DNA of 64,000 bases from NCBI GenBank assembly GCA_002345965.1, contig DDTF01000018.1:124201-188200 (forward strand), read 5' to 3'. The notes under the pieces were generated by a model. The model had not been told where the DNA came from. It made no database searches and saw only the letters and a program-made list of their open reading frames with translations. Below are positions 26,927 to 35,884 of the stretch, piece by piece (the first letter of the stretch is position 1; every line of letters begins with the position of its first letter). This stretch comes from Flammeovirgaceae bacterium UBA2371 (GTDB lineage: Bacteria; Bacteroidota; Bacteroidia; Cytophagales; Cyclobacteriaceae). The translations under genes and the position numbers were made by a program.

Positions 26927-29164
26927 ATGAAAAACCTAATTGGTTTAGTCTTAATTACAATTGCTATTCCTGTGATGGCCCAGCAGGGTTGGAAAGGAAA
27001 ATTCGAACAGCTAGGACAAGAATTGCCAACCCCTAATCAATACCGTTCCGCCTCAGGAGCCCCTGGTTATAAATACTGGCAACAACAAGCAGATTATATA
27101 ATTGAAGTTGAGTTGAATGACGAAACTCATATGATTACAGGGAAGGAAACAATAACCTATACCAATAACTCCCCTGATCAACTCAAATACCTATGGCTAC
27201 AACTTGATCAGAATATTCTGGCTGAGGGAAATGACACTGACAAAATAAAAACCAATAGCCTTGGGGAAACGGTGTCGGTGGATCAGTTGCAGCGCGACCT
27301 GGATCTTTATGGAGATTATAAAGGAGGGTATACCATCAAGTCGGTAAAAGATACAGGTGGCAAAGACCTTGTCAACTTTATTAATGGTACGATGATGAGA
27401 GTTGACTTACCAAAGCCATTAAAAACAGGCGAAAAATATTCATTCAATGTAGAATGGTCTTATCCTGTAAGCGACAGGCTTAATGAGCGTGAGGCAGGTC
27501 GCAGGGGCGGTATGGAGTATTTTCCTGCTGATGGTAACTATGTGTATGGAATCACCCATTGGTTTCCTCGCATGTGTGTATACGATGATTATGAAGGATG
27601 GCAAAACAAACAGTTCCTTGGACAGGGCGAGTTTACCTTGTCGTTTGGTAACTATAAAGTTAGCATCACTGTTCCTGCAGATCACATAGTAGGTGCTACT
27701 GGCGTGTTGCTCAATCCTCAGGATGTACTTACAAAAAAGGAGAACGAAAGGTTTGAGCAGGCAAAGCAATCATTCGATAAACCTGTAATCATTGTCACTC
27801 AGGATGAAGCTATTCAGCGAGAAAAATCCAGATCCAAGCAAAAGAAAACATGGGTCTATCAGGCCGATAATGTCAGAGACTTTGCTTTCACCAGTTCAAG
27901 AAAATTTATTTGGGATGCCCAGGCAGTAAAACTTGGAGACAAAACTTCGTTGGCTATGTCTTATTATCCTAAAGAAGGAAACCCACTTTGGGAGCGTGAA
28001 TCAACCAAGGCCGTGAAAAACACAATAGTCACTTATTCTAAGTACTCCATCGACTATCCCTACCCAGTTGCCATATCTGTGCATATGGCCAATATTGGTA
28101 TGGAGTATCCCATGATTTGCTTTAACGGAGGAAGGCCACAGCCCGATGGAACTATTCCCGATCGTACCAAATGGGCGATGATAGGAGTAATTGTACACGA
28201 AGTAGGACACAACTTTTTCCCTATGATTATTAACTCTGATGAGCGTCAATGGGGATGGATGGACGAAGGATTCAATACTTTCGTTCAATACCTTACTCAA
28301 GTTGAACATTATCCTGACATGCCTCAGCGCAGAGGGCCTGCGGAAATGATAGTCCCTTACATGATGGGTGATAAAGCAACACAGCGTCCGTTGATGACCA
28401 GTGCTGAAAATATTATTGAGTATGGTGCAGAGCAATACGCCAAAACAGCTACAGCATTGAATGTTCTCAGGGAAACCGTGATGGGCCCTGAACTTTTTGA
28501 CAAAGCCTTCAAAGAATATTCTGAACGATGGGCATTCAAGCACCCTAAACCAGCAGATTTTTTCCGTACTATGGAAGATGCATCAGCAGTAGATCTGGAT
28601 TGGTTCTGGCGAGGATGGTTTTATTCAACTGACAATACGGATATTTCTGTTGATGCTGTAAAATGGTACCAGGTGAAGAAGGACGAAACCAGCCTGGAGA
28701 ACAAAGCTAAGACAGTGAAAAAAGGAGACTTGGCTATGGCGGGAAACACAGCTGGAGAAAATAGCGACAATTTCAATGATGGCCCACAGCCATTTAATGT
28801 AATCCCCGCTGACGCCAATTTTTACGGAGAATTTCAAAATCGGATTGACGATAAAGCCATTATGGACAAGCTTAAAAACAAAAACCTCTATGAGGTTACA
28901 TTAAGCAACAAAGGAGGTCTGATTATGCCTGTAATTATTGAATGGACCTATAAGGATGGAACCAAAGAAATAGAGCGTATTCCCGCTGAAATCTGGATGT
29001 TGAATGAAAATAAAGTGAAGAAGGTTTTTGTAAAAGATAAGGAAGTTGTGAATATCGTTATCGACCCTCTCAAGGAAACTGCAGATGTAAATACCGCGGA
29101 TAACGTGTTTCCAAAGGTAAATCAGGGCTCTAAGTTTGAAGAGCTTAAGAAAAAAGGCAAATAG
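26927..29164 (+). CDS. Secreted M1 family metallopeptidase, copy 2 of 3
   Basis: The protein has 745 residues and is colinear with copy 1. It has a signal peptide (ending V-M-A before QQGW), GMEYP, HEVGH at 424-428 and Glu447. Tyr in EQYAKTATALNVLRE is retained. The N-terminal 40 residues (WKGKFEQLGQELPTPNQYR) are nearly the same as in copies 1 and 3. The main differences lie in the 110-200 region and in the linker around 600-625. It is followed by a hairpin terminator, so copy 3 may be transcribed separately. Confidence 0.93.
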   Translation: MKNLIGLVLITIAIPVMAQQGWKGKFEQLGQELPTPNQYRSASGAPGYKYWQQQADYIIEVELNDETHMITGKETITYTNNSPDQLKYLWLQLDQNILAEGNDTDKIKTNSLGETVSVDQLQRDLDLYGDYKGGYTIKSVKDTGGKDLVNFINGTMMRVDLPKPLKTGEKYSFNVEWSYPVSDRLNEREAGRRGGMEYFPADGNYVYGITHWFPRMCVYDDYEGWQNKQFLGQGEFTLSFGNYKVSITVPADHIVGATGVLLNPQDVLTKKENERFEQAKQSFDKPVIIVTQDEAIQREKSRSKQKKTWVYQADNVRDFAFTSSRKFIWDAQAVKLGDKTSLAMSYYPKEGNPLWERESTKAVKNTIVTYSKYSIDYPYPVAISVHMANIGMEYPMICFNGGRPQPDGTIPDRTKWAMIGVIVHEVGHNFFPMIINSDERQWGWMDEGFNTFVQYLTQVEHYPDMPQRRGPAEMIVPYMMGDKATQRPLMTSAENIIEYGAEQYAKTATALNVLRETVMGPELFDKAFKEYSERWAFKHPKPADFFRTMEDASAVDLDWFWRGWFYSTDNTDISVDAVKWYQVKKDETSLENKAKTVKKGDLAMAGNTAGENSDNFNDGPQPFNVIPADANFYGEFQNRIDDKAIMDKLKNKNLYEVTLSNKGGLIMPVIIEWTYKDGTKEIERIPAEIWMLNENKVKKVFVKDKEVVNIVIDPLKETADVNTADNVFPKVNQGSKFEELKKKGK

Positions 29165-29187
29165 TCTTACATTTATTTATCAATTTT

Positions 29188-29216
29188 GAAGTCATTTCGT
29201 TAAACGAGATGACTTC
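29188..29216 (+). terminator. Hairpin terminator between M1 copies 2 and 3
   Basis: GAAGTCATTTCG (29188-29199) pairs with CGAGATGACTTC (29205-29216) with one G-U pair, followed by TTTGTTT. It lies 24 bp after the stop of copy 2. Confidence 0.75.
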
Positions 29217-29246
29217 TTTGTTTACTATCGATTTAATTAAAGAAAT

Positions 29247-31469
29247 ATGCGTTCGTTATTTTATCTACTGATTTTATTTCTAGGCGTAACCTACGCCAAT
29301 GCCCAACCCAATTGGCAGGGCAAATTTGAGCAACTTGGTTCTGAATTGCCCACCCCCAATAGCTACCGAAGTAGCTCCGGAGCTCCTGGCCCTAACTATT
29401 GGCAGCAACGCGCAGACTACGACATTGATGTAGAGCTGAATGATGAAACTCAAATGATCACCGGAAGAGAAACTGTTACCTATTACAACAATTCACCGGA
29501 GACAATGCGATACCTCTGGATGCAATTAGATCAAAATAAGTTGTCAGCTGGAAATATGACAGATAAAACAAGTAACAACATCATTCGCGATTCTGTACCT
29601 GCCAAGTTTTTGGCTGAAGCATTGGGTGGTTATGGATATGATTATGAAGGGGGCTACAAGATAAATTCCGTTAAAGATGCTGCTACAGGAAAAGACCTTC
29701 CTTTCACCATCAACTTCACCATGATGCGCATTGATCTCCCTGCGCCATTGAAAACAGGAGAAACCTATAAATTCTCTGTAGCATGGAGCTACCGCGAATA
29801 TGATCGAATGAAATACGATGAACGAGGTGGGTATGAATACTTTCCGGATGATGACAATCGTCTTTACACATGCGCTCAATGGTTTCCCCGTATGTGTGTA
29901 TTTGATGACTATGAAGGATGGCAAAACAAACAATTCCTTGGTCGTGGTGAGTACGCTTTGACCTTCGGAAACTACAAGGTAAGGATAACTGTACCTTCTG
30001 ACTTTATAGTAGGTGCAACTGGTTGGCTTCAGAACCCACAGGAAGTGTTAAGTAAAGATCAACTGGAGCGATTCAATAAGGCCCAAAAAACATTTGATAA
30101 GCCTGTGATGATTGTAACGGAATCCGAGGCCAGGAAGAATGAAAAATCAAGATCTAAAAAGAAAAGCACATGGGTATTCCATTCAGAAAATGTAAGAGAT
30201 GTGGCTTTTGCAGCATCGCGTAAGTTTATATGGGATGCCATGGCTGTTAAAGTGGGAACGAAAACACCTCTGGCACAATCTCTTTATCCAAAAGAAGGGA
30301 ATCCACTTTGGGAAAAGGAATCTACCAAAGCCATCAAAAATACGTTGGAGGTATACTCTGCCCGAACGTTTGATTATCCCTATCCAACTGCGTATTCAGT
30401 ACACACAGCAGACCAGGGCATGGAGTATCCAATGATTTGTTTCAATTATGGAAGACCCAACAAAGATGGAAGTTATTCTCAAAGGGTACTCGAAGGAATG
30501 GTTGGTGTGATTGTACACGAAGTTGGGCACAATTTCTTCCCAATGATTGTCAACTCGGATGAAAGACAATGGACATGGATGGACGAAGGGTTGAATACAT
30601 TTTTAGAAAGAGAAACTGTACGTACGCGCTATGATGGATTCGATGTAACAAGCGGTTCTCCACGAGGCATTGTTCCTTTTATGAAGGGAGATAAGAACAT
30701 TATGAGACCTATCATGGCACAATCTGATAATCAGGCAACCAGCTTTGGACCAAATGGCTACACAAAACCTTCCGCTGCTTTGGTACTCTTACGTGAGACT
30801 ATTATGGGGCCAGAAATTTTTGACAAAGCCTTTAAGGAATATTCTGAACGATGGGCATTCAAGCACCCAGCACCTGCCGATTTCTTTAGAAGTATGGAAG
30901 ATGCATCAGGAACCGACCTGGATTGGTTTTGGCGAGGATGGTTCTATACTACCGATAATGTTGACCTGACTTTAGAAGATGTGAAATGGTTTCAGGTGAA
31001 AGAAGAACAAATGGATCCTGAAAAGAAAAACATTACGGTAAAACAAGGTGATCTGGCAGCCGGTAATACAAAAAACAAAGCCAATGATTTCAGTGCTGGC
31101 CCTACACCGCTAACCGTAGAAAACACTTCTGAGGATTCTTACAGGGATTTTAGAAGCAGAATTGATGACAAGGCCATTCGTCAGGGATTAAAGGGCAAGA
31201 ACCTCTATGAACTAACCTTTCGCAATACAGGTGGGTTGTTAAGCCCTATCATCATTGAATGGACTTTTAAGGATGGCACAAAAGAAATTGAAAAGATTCC
31301 TGCCGAGATTTGGCGTTTGAACGAAAAAGAAGTGACCAAAGTATTTATAAAAAATAAAGAGGTGACCAATATTGTAATTGACCCTAATCGTGAGACAGCT
31401 GATGTTAATGTGATCGACAATGTGTTTCCAAAAAAATCAGAGTCTAAGTTTGATCAATTCAAAAAGTGA
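29247..31469 (+). CDS. Secreted M1 family metallopeptidase, copy 3 of 3
   Basis: The protein has 740 residues with a signal peptide (ending A-N-A before QPNW). The zinc site is intact (HEVGH 424-428, Glu447 in MDEGLNTFL) and GMEYP is present. It is the most divergent copy: the helix after the third ligand reads LERETVRTRYDG instead of VQYLTQVE, and the Tyr segment is NGYTKPSAALVLLRE. These changes lie beside the active site, so substrate preference may differ from copies 1 and 2. A strong terminator follows. Confidence 0.93.
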   Translation: MRSLFYLLILFLGVTYANAQPNWQGKFEQLGSELPTPNSYRSSSGAPGPNYWQQRADYDIDVELNDETQMITGRETVTYYNNSPETMRYLWMQLDQNKLSAGNMTDKTSNNIIRDSVPAKFLAEALGGYGYDYEGGYKINSVKDAATGKDLPFTINFTMMRIDLPAPLKTGETYKFSVAWSYREYDRMKYDERGGYEYFPDDDNRLYTCAQWFPRMCVFDDYEGWQNKQFLGRGEYALTFGNYKVRITVPSDFIVGATGWLQNPQEVLSKDQLERFNKAQKTFDKPVMIVTESEARKNEKSRSKKKSTWVFHSENVRDVAFAASRKFIWDAMAVKVGTKTPLAQSLYPKEGNPLWEKESTKAIKNTLEVYSARTFDYPYPTAYSVHTADQGMEYPMICFNYGRPNKDGSYSQRVLEGMVGVIVHEVGHNFFPMIVNSDERQWTWMDEGLNTFLERETVRTRYDGFDVTSGSPRGIVPFMKGDKNIMRPIMAQSDNQATSFGPNGYTKPSAALVLLRETIMGPEIFDKAFKEYSERWAFKHPAPADFFRSMEDASGTDLDWFWRGWFYTTDNVDLTLEDVKWFQVKEEQMDPEKKNITVKQGDLAAGNTKNKANDFSAGPTPLTVENTSEDSYRDFRSRIDDKAIRQGLKGKNLYELTFRNTGGLLSPIIIEWTFKDGTKEIEKIPAEIWRLNEKEVTKVFIKNKEVTNIVIDPNRETADVNVIDNVFPKKSESKFDQFKK

Positions 31470-31487
31470 GTCTTAGAAAAACGAATT

Positions 31488-31517
31488 AAAAAAGGGCCAT
31501 TGTATGGCCCTTTTTTT
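31488..31517. terminator. Strong bidirectional terminator
   Basis: AAAAAAGGGCCAT (31488-31500) pairs with ATGGCCCTTTTTTT (31504-31517) around a three-base loop. It separates M1 copy 3 from the convergent dehydratase gene. Confidence 0.9.
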
Positions 31518-31539
31518 ATGAAATTACTTATCGAAGAAT

Positions 31540-32511
31540 TTATTTCTCAATTGAATCAAATAACTGAAAAGCTCTTTCAAGATCCACATTTCCGCCAGTT
31601 AATATTATTCCAATCCTTTTACCTGAGAATTTTTCTTTGTCCTTAAGTACAGCGGCCAAGGGAACTGCACAAGAAGGCTCCACAATTATTTTTACGCGCT
31701 CCCATATCAAGCGCATTGCCTTAATAATTTCTTTATCAGAAACCGTAATTACACCTGAGACCATTTCTTTAATCAATGGGAATGTTTTGTCTCCTAATGA
31801 TGTAAGCAAGCCATCTGCGACTGAATTGGCCTGAGACGTTTCTATCTTTCCGCTTTTCATGGAGCGAAAAGTGTCATCTGCTCCTTCTGGTTCGCCCGCT
31901 ATTACCTTAGTTCTAGGAGAAAAGTATTTTGCCGCAAGCAAAGTGCCGCTAAGAAGACCTCCACCACCTACTGGTGTGAGCACGAAGTCCAACTCCCCGG
32001 CCGCATCGAACAGTTCTATGGCAGCTGTTGCCTGGCCTGCAATTACATCATAATTATTAAATGGATGAATTTCTGCTGCTCCTGTTTGAGCAACTACTTT
32101 TGCCAATGTGGCTTCTCTGGCTGCCAAAGTGGGTTCACACTCAGTAATTATTCCCCCAAAAGCGCGCACCCCTTTCTTCTTAATTTCCGGAGCAGTGGTA
32201 GGCATTACTATGTAAGAAGGCACACCCATAATTTTCGCGGCACGTGCCAACGCCTGGGCATGATTTCCAGACGAATGGGTTGCCACCCCTTTGGCTCTTT
32301 GCTCCTCAGATAAACTTAATACTGCATTCATAGCACCTCTTGCCTTAAAGGCACCAATTTTTTGAAAGTTCTCACACTTAAAAAAAATCTGGCAACCTGC
32401 AATGGCATCAATACTTGCCGATGTCATGACTGAAGTTTGATGCACAAAAGATTTGATGCGCTCGTGAGCCTGTAGCAGGTCATCCTTACTAGGAACATGA
32501 TTCATATTCAA
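31540..32511 (-). CDS. Threonine/serine dehydratase (PLP-dependent)
   Basis: This 323-residue fold-type II PLP enzyme has the PLP lysine Lys56 in GAFKARGA and a glycine-rich phosphate loop VTPVGGGGLLSG. There is no C-terminal ACT domain, so it resembles the catabolic threonine deaminase and serine racemase group rather than allosteric IlvA. It would convert threonine to 2-oxobutanoate and/or serine to pyruvate. Serine racemase cannot be excluded from sequence alone. The nitroreductase gene lies 7 bp upstream on the same strand. Confidence 0.9.
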   Translation of the reverse strand: MNMNHVPSKDDLLQAHERIKSFVHQTSVMTSASIDAIAGCQIFFKCENFQKIGAFKARGAMNAVLSLSEEQRAKGVATHSSGNHAQALARAAKIMGVPSYIVMPTTAPEIKKKGVRAFGGIITECEPTLAAREATLAKVVAQTGAAEIHPFNNYDVIAGQATAAIELFDAAGELDFVLTPVGGGGLLSGTLLAAKYFSPRTKVIAGEPEGADDTFRSMKSGKIETSQANSVADGLLTSLGDKTFPLIKEMVSGVITVSDKEIIKAMRLIWERVKIIVEPSCAVPLAAVLKDKEKFSGKRIGIILTGGNVDLERAFQLFDSIEK

Positions 32512-32518
32512 TACAGTT

Positions 32519-33109
32519 TTAATTAACCCAATTTACTTTTCCTTCTATCGGTTTTCTTTGTCCTGTCTTTTTATCTCCACGATAAATTCCAAGATTTAAA
32601 AACCCTATTAACTTATCCTCCTTCTCCCATCCAAAAAACGATTTGGCTTCTTCAAAATACGTAACACCTCCTGTGCTTAGATAACAACCTATTCCGTAGG
32701 CAGTGGCAGTCAAGTACATATTTTGAATCGCACAAAATACTGCCCCAACTTCTTCAATTTCCTTTATCCTTTTTTCCTTGTCCCGCTTCATCCCCACAGC
32801 AATGATATGAGAGGATTGCATGGGTTTGGTCAGCAGGTTATTGTACCTGTCCTCTTTAAAAGTACCGTCCTTGGAAGTCACCTCTTTATAACATTCAGCC
32901 TGGAAATTCGCTAATTTTTCTAACCCATTCCCCGTAAAAACTACAAACCTCCAGGGCTCAGTTAATTTATGAGTTGGTGCCCAGTTCGCATTTTCCAGCA
33001 TTTGTATTACAATGCTGTCGTCCACTTTTTCCCCTTGTACATAGTCTTTTGGGAAAATGGACCTACGACTGCGCATCAATTCATTTGCCTGCGTGATGTC
33101 AAATTTCAT
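32519..33109 (-). CDS. Nitroreductase family protein
   Basis: This 196-residue FMN-dependent enzyme has the N-terminal MRSRRSIFPKDY motif, ANWAPTHKLTEPWRFVVFTG, and the central MYLTATAYGIGCYLSTGG segment of the nitroreductase fold. The subgroup resembles YdjA-like proteins. Substrate is unknown. It lies upstream of the dehydratase gene on the same strand and divergent from the P1 peptidase gene, with overlapping upstream regions. Confidence 0.9.
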   Translation of the reverse strand: MKFDITQANELMRSRRSIFPKDYVQGEKVDDSIVIQMLENANWAPTHKLTEPWRFVVFTGNGLEKLANFQAECYKEVTSKDGTFKEDRYNNLLTKPMQSSHIIAVGMKRDKEKRIKEIEEVGAVFCAIQNMYLTATAYGIGCYLSTGGVTYFEEAKSFFGWEKEDKLIGFLNLGIYRGDKKTGQRKPIEGKVNWVN

Positions 33110-33170
33110 TCTTTCACTTTTCTGGGTAATTTACATAACAAAGCTTTATTCTAAGAACAGTTTTATAACT

Positions 33171-34334
33171 ATGAAAACAACACCTCTACTCCTGCTGATC
33201 CTACTTGTCTTTACAATGGATGCCAATGCACAGAATCCAAAACCTCGTGCCCGAGATTTAAAAATTCCATTTGAAGGCACCCCTGGTAAATTCAATGCCA
33301 TTACCGATGTTCCAGGGATAGAAGTCGGTCATAAGACCATCATAAAAGGAAACGGAAAACTAGAGGTGGGCAAAGGACCAGCCCGAACGGGAGTGACTGC
33401 CATCTTTCCATTGGGGAAAAAATCAATAGACAGAGTGTTTGCCTCGTGGTTTACCCTGAATGGAAACGGAGAAATGACAGGTACCACCTGGATTGATGAA
33501 TCCGGTTGTCTCGGATCCCCTATCCTTATTACTAATACTCACAGTGTGGGAACGGTACGGGACGCCGTAATTCAATGGTATGTGAACAAGAATATCGGTG
33601 ACGGAAATTATTCAGGTGACTATAGCTTACCCGTGGTAGCCGAAACCTGGGATGGATTTCTCAATGACATCAATGGCTTTCATGTAAAACAGCAGGACGT
33701 TTTTGATGCAATGGAGGGGGCTAAGATCGGGTCAGTGGAAGAGGGAAATGTGGGTGGCGGTACAGGTATGATCGTGCACAGTTTTAAAGGCGGCATAGGA
33801 ACCTCTTCTCGTATCGTTGAAACCAAAATAGGAACCTACACAGTGGGTGTATTAGTACAGGCTAATTACGGATCACGCGATCAGCTCACCATAGCGGGGG
33901 TGCCGGTTGGAAAAGAAATTACAGATTTGAAACCAAGCGCTGGTAAACTCGATGAAGATCAGGGATCTATTATTGTAGTTGCTGCTACCGATGCTCCACT
34001 TTTGCCACATCAGCTCAATCGACTGGTGAAGCGAGTTGCTTTGGGAGTTGGTGCGGTAGGTGGACGTGGCGGCAATTCATCTGGTGATATTTTTATCGCC
34101 TTTTCAACAGCCAATCCAGAAACAGGCGCAATGGATAAACTGGCCAATTTACAAATGCTTCCCAATGAAATGATCAACCCCTTTTTTGAGGCAGTGGCTC
34201 AGGCAACCGAAGAATCCATTGTTAACGCAATGATTGCTGCTGAAACGATGACGGGTGTAAATGGCAATAAAGTATATGCCATTCCTCATGATCGATTAAT
34301 TGCAGCAATGAAGAAATACAACCGGCTGAAATAG
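33171..34334 (+). CDS. Secreted P1 (S58) family peptidase
   Basis: The protein has 387 residues from the ATG at 33171, which gives a signal peptide (MKTTPLLLLILLV...ANA before QNPKP). The longer open frame to 33057 overlaps the divergent nitroreductase gene and is rejected. The body matches the DmpA/BapA L-aminopeptidase/D-Ala-esterase family. The opening is PGKFNAITDVPGIEVGH, and GRGGNSSGDIFIAF holds the self-processing site where a Ser becomes the N-terminal nucleophile. It would release N-terminal amino acids or beta-amino acids outside the cytoplasm. Confidence 0.92.
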   Translation: MKTTPLLLLILLVFTMDANAQNPKPRARDLKIPFEGTPGKFNAITDVPGIEVGHKTIIKGNGKLEVGKGPARTGVTAIFPLGKKSIDRVFASWFTLNGNGEMTGTTWIDESGCLGSPILITNTHSVGTVRDAVIQWYVNKNIGDGNYSGDYSLPVVAETWDGFLNDINGFHVKQQDVFDAMEGAKIGSVEEGNVGGGTGMIVHSFKGGIGTSSRIVETKIGTYTVGVLVQANYGSRDQLTIAGVPVGKEITDLKPSAGKLDEDQGSIIVVAATDAPLLPHQLNRLVKRVALGVGAVGGRGGNSSGDIFIAFSTANPETGAMDKLANLQMLPNEMINPFFEAVAQATEESIVNAMIAAETMTGVNGNKVYAIPHDRLIAAMKKYNRLK

Positions 34335-34363
34335 TATATTCGATCCTTCAAAACCCTGTCTTC

Positions 34364-35089
34364 ATGCGATTTAATCTATTCCTCATCGTCATCCTGCTTC
34401 TTTCGTCCTGTGCGCCTATGTATGTACCCAATACAAGGAATACCCCAATGTTTAACGGACAGGGTGAATTACAAGGATCCATTTTTTTGGGCACCGGAAT
34501 TGATCTTCAAGGTGCTGTGGCGCTATCGGATAATATTGGCTTAATGGGCAGCTATTCTTTGTTGAGCGAAACCAACAACGACCCTGTTGATCAAAGTCAA
34601 ACTTTTAAGCGGAAGAATAATTTTTTTGAAGCAGGGTTGGGCTACTACCAGGCCACACGTTCAAGAAGAATAGAGCTCTATGCTGGCTACGGCCAAGGAA
34701 AAGGCACAACAACAGGACAGTATGGCTTTTTAGGTTTAGGGCAACAAGAAGTAATTGTTACCGGAAAATACAATCGCTTTTTTATTCAACCTTCCATCGG
34801 CACCAACAACAGGGGCTTCAACATGATATTCACACCTCGTGTTTCCTTTGTGAATTTTAACGAATTTCAATCAGGTGTAATCACCGAAACACCGGACGAA
34901 GGCATTCATCTTTTCTTAGAACCTTCTCTAACCGCAAGGTTTAGAATGGCAGAAAATTTAAACGGCATGTTTCAACTAGGACTTAATGTTGCTATGCCCA
35001 ACGATGCCTTCTTCGATCATGTGCCCTTACAAGCCTCATTTGGTATACAACTTCATTTAGGCGGGAGTTTAAGGACGAGGGTATATTAA
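34364..35089 (+). CDS. Predicted outer-membrane beta-barrel lipoprotein
   Basis: The protein has 241 residues with a lipoprotein signal ending L-L-S-S-C (Cys16). The mature part is made of alternating amphipathic strands (for example GSIFLGTGIDLQGAVALSDNIG and FFEAGLGYYQATRSRRIELYAGYG) and ends with a strand typical of barrels (ASFGIQLHLGG). The function is unknown. It lies 29 bp after the P1 peptidase and 67 bp before a methyltransferase, all on the same strand. Confidence 0.75.
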   Translation: MRFNLFLIVILLLSSCAPMYVPNTRNTPMFNGQGELQGSIFLGTGIDLQGAVALSDNIGLMGSYSLLSETNNDPVDQSQTFKRKNNFFEAGLGYYQATRSRRIELYAGYGQGKGTTTGQYGFLGLGQQEVIVTGKYNRFFIQPSIGTNNRGFNMIFTPRVSFVNFNEFQSGVITETPDEGIHLFLEPSLTARFRMAENLNGMFQLGLNVAMPNDAFFDHVPLQASFGIQLHLGGSLRTRVY

Positions 35090-35156
35090 GAAAACCCCAT
35101 TCTCATCTTTAGCGTATATCGTTCTTATTGGTCTATTAATCATTTAGCTCCATTTT

Positions 35157-35882
35157 ATGAACGAGGTGAAATCACATTACCACCATCATCTGGGTTATTT
35201 TTATTCATGGATGGTGGGAGATTTTGAAATAAAATCTGAAGAACAAAAAGCATTCTTTCAAAGAAATAATATTATTCCCCGCTACGCAAAGAGTGCAGTT
35301 GACCTTGGCTGCGGTCACGGGATACAATCGGTTGCGCTGGCTCGTCTCGGCTTTAATGTAACCGCTATTGATTTCAACAAAACCTTACTGAATGAATTAA
35401 ATCTAAAATCAATTCAAGGTATTCATACGATAGAGGATAATCTGATTGATTTTGATTTGCACTTAAGGCAGGCGCCTGAATTAATTGTTTGTATGGGAGA
35501 TACGTTAACCCACTTAGGCTCACAAACTGAGGTTATAACGCTCTTAACTAAAGTTAGAGAAAAGCTATCTGCTGGAGGGAAATTAGTGTTGTCTTTTCGC
35601 GACCTGTCATCACCATTGATAGGAAATCAGAGGTTTCTGCCAGTTAAATCTGATGAGAATAGAATACACACGTGCTTCCTTGAATATTTTCAAGATCACG
35701 TACAGGTGCACGACTTGTTGCATGAAAGAGTAGACAGTCAATGGAAACAAAAAGTAAGTTCATACCCAAAACTTATTTTAACATCCTACCTGTTAAATGC
35801 CTTTTTGAATGACACTGGTTTAGAAGTAATTCATGAAGAAGTCATCAATCGAATGATCCATCTTATTGCGATGAAGAAATAG
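35157..35882 (+). CDS. Class I SAM-dependent methyltransferase
   Basis: This 241-residue protein has the SAM-binding motif I AVDLGCGHGIQSVALARLGF and the acidic loop VTAIDFN. Motif VCMGDTLTHLG follows. No feature identifies the substrate. Its stop codon is two bases from the stop codon of the convergent osmoprotectant permease gene. There is no terminator in between. Confidence 0.85.
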   Translation: MNEVKSHYHHHLGYFYSWMVGDFEIKSEEQKAFFQRNNIIPRYAKSAVDLGCGHGIQSVALARLGFNVTAIDFNKTLLNELNLKSIQGIHTIEDNLIDFDLHLRQAPELIVCMGDTLTHLGSQTEVITLLTKVREKLSAGGKLVLSFRDLSSPLIGNQRFLPVKSDENRIHTCFLEYFQDHVQVHDLLHERVDSQWKQKVSSYPKLILTSYLLNAFLNDTGLEVIHEEVINRMIHLIAMKK

Positions 35883-35884
35883 TT

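Noticed and set aside
28001..28543. A 180-codon frame opposite M1 copy 2
   Set aside because: Similar antisense frames occur opposite copy 1 because the copies are homologous, which shows it reflects the M1 codons and not a separate gene.
33057..33170. Longer start for the P1 peptidase
   Set aside because: It would overlap the divergent nitroreductase gene and place 38 residues before an otherwise perfect signal peptide.
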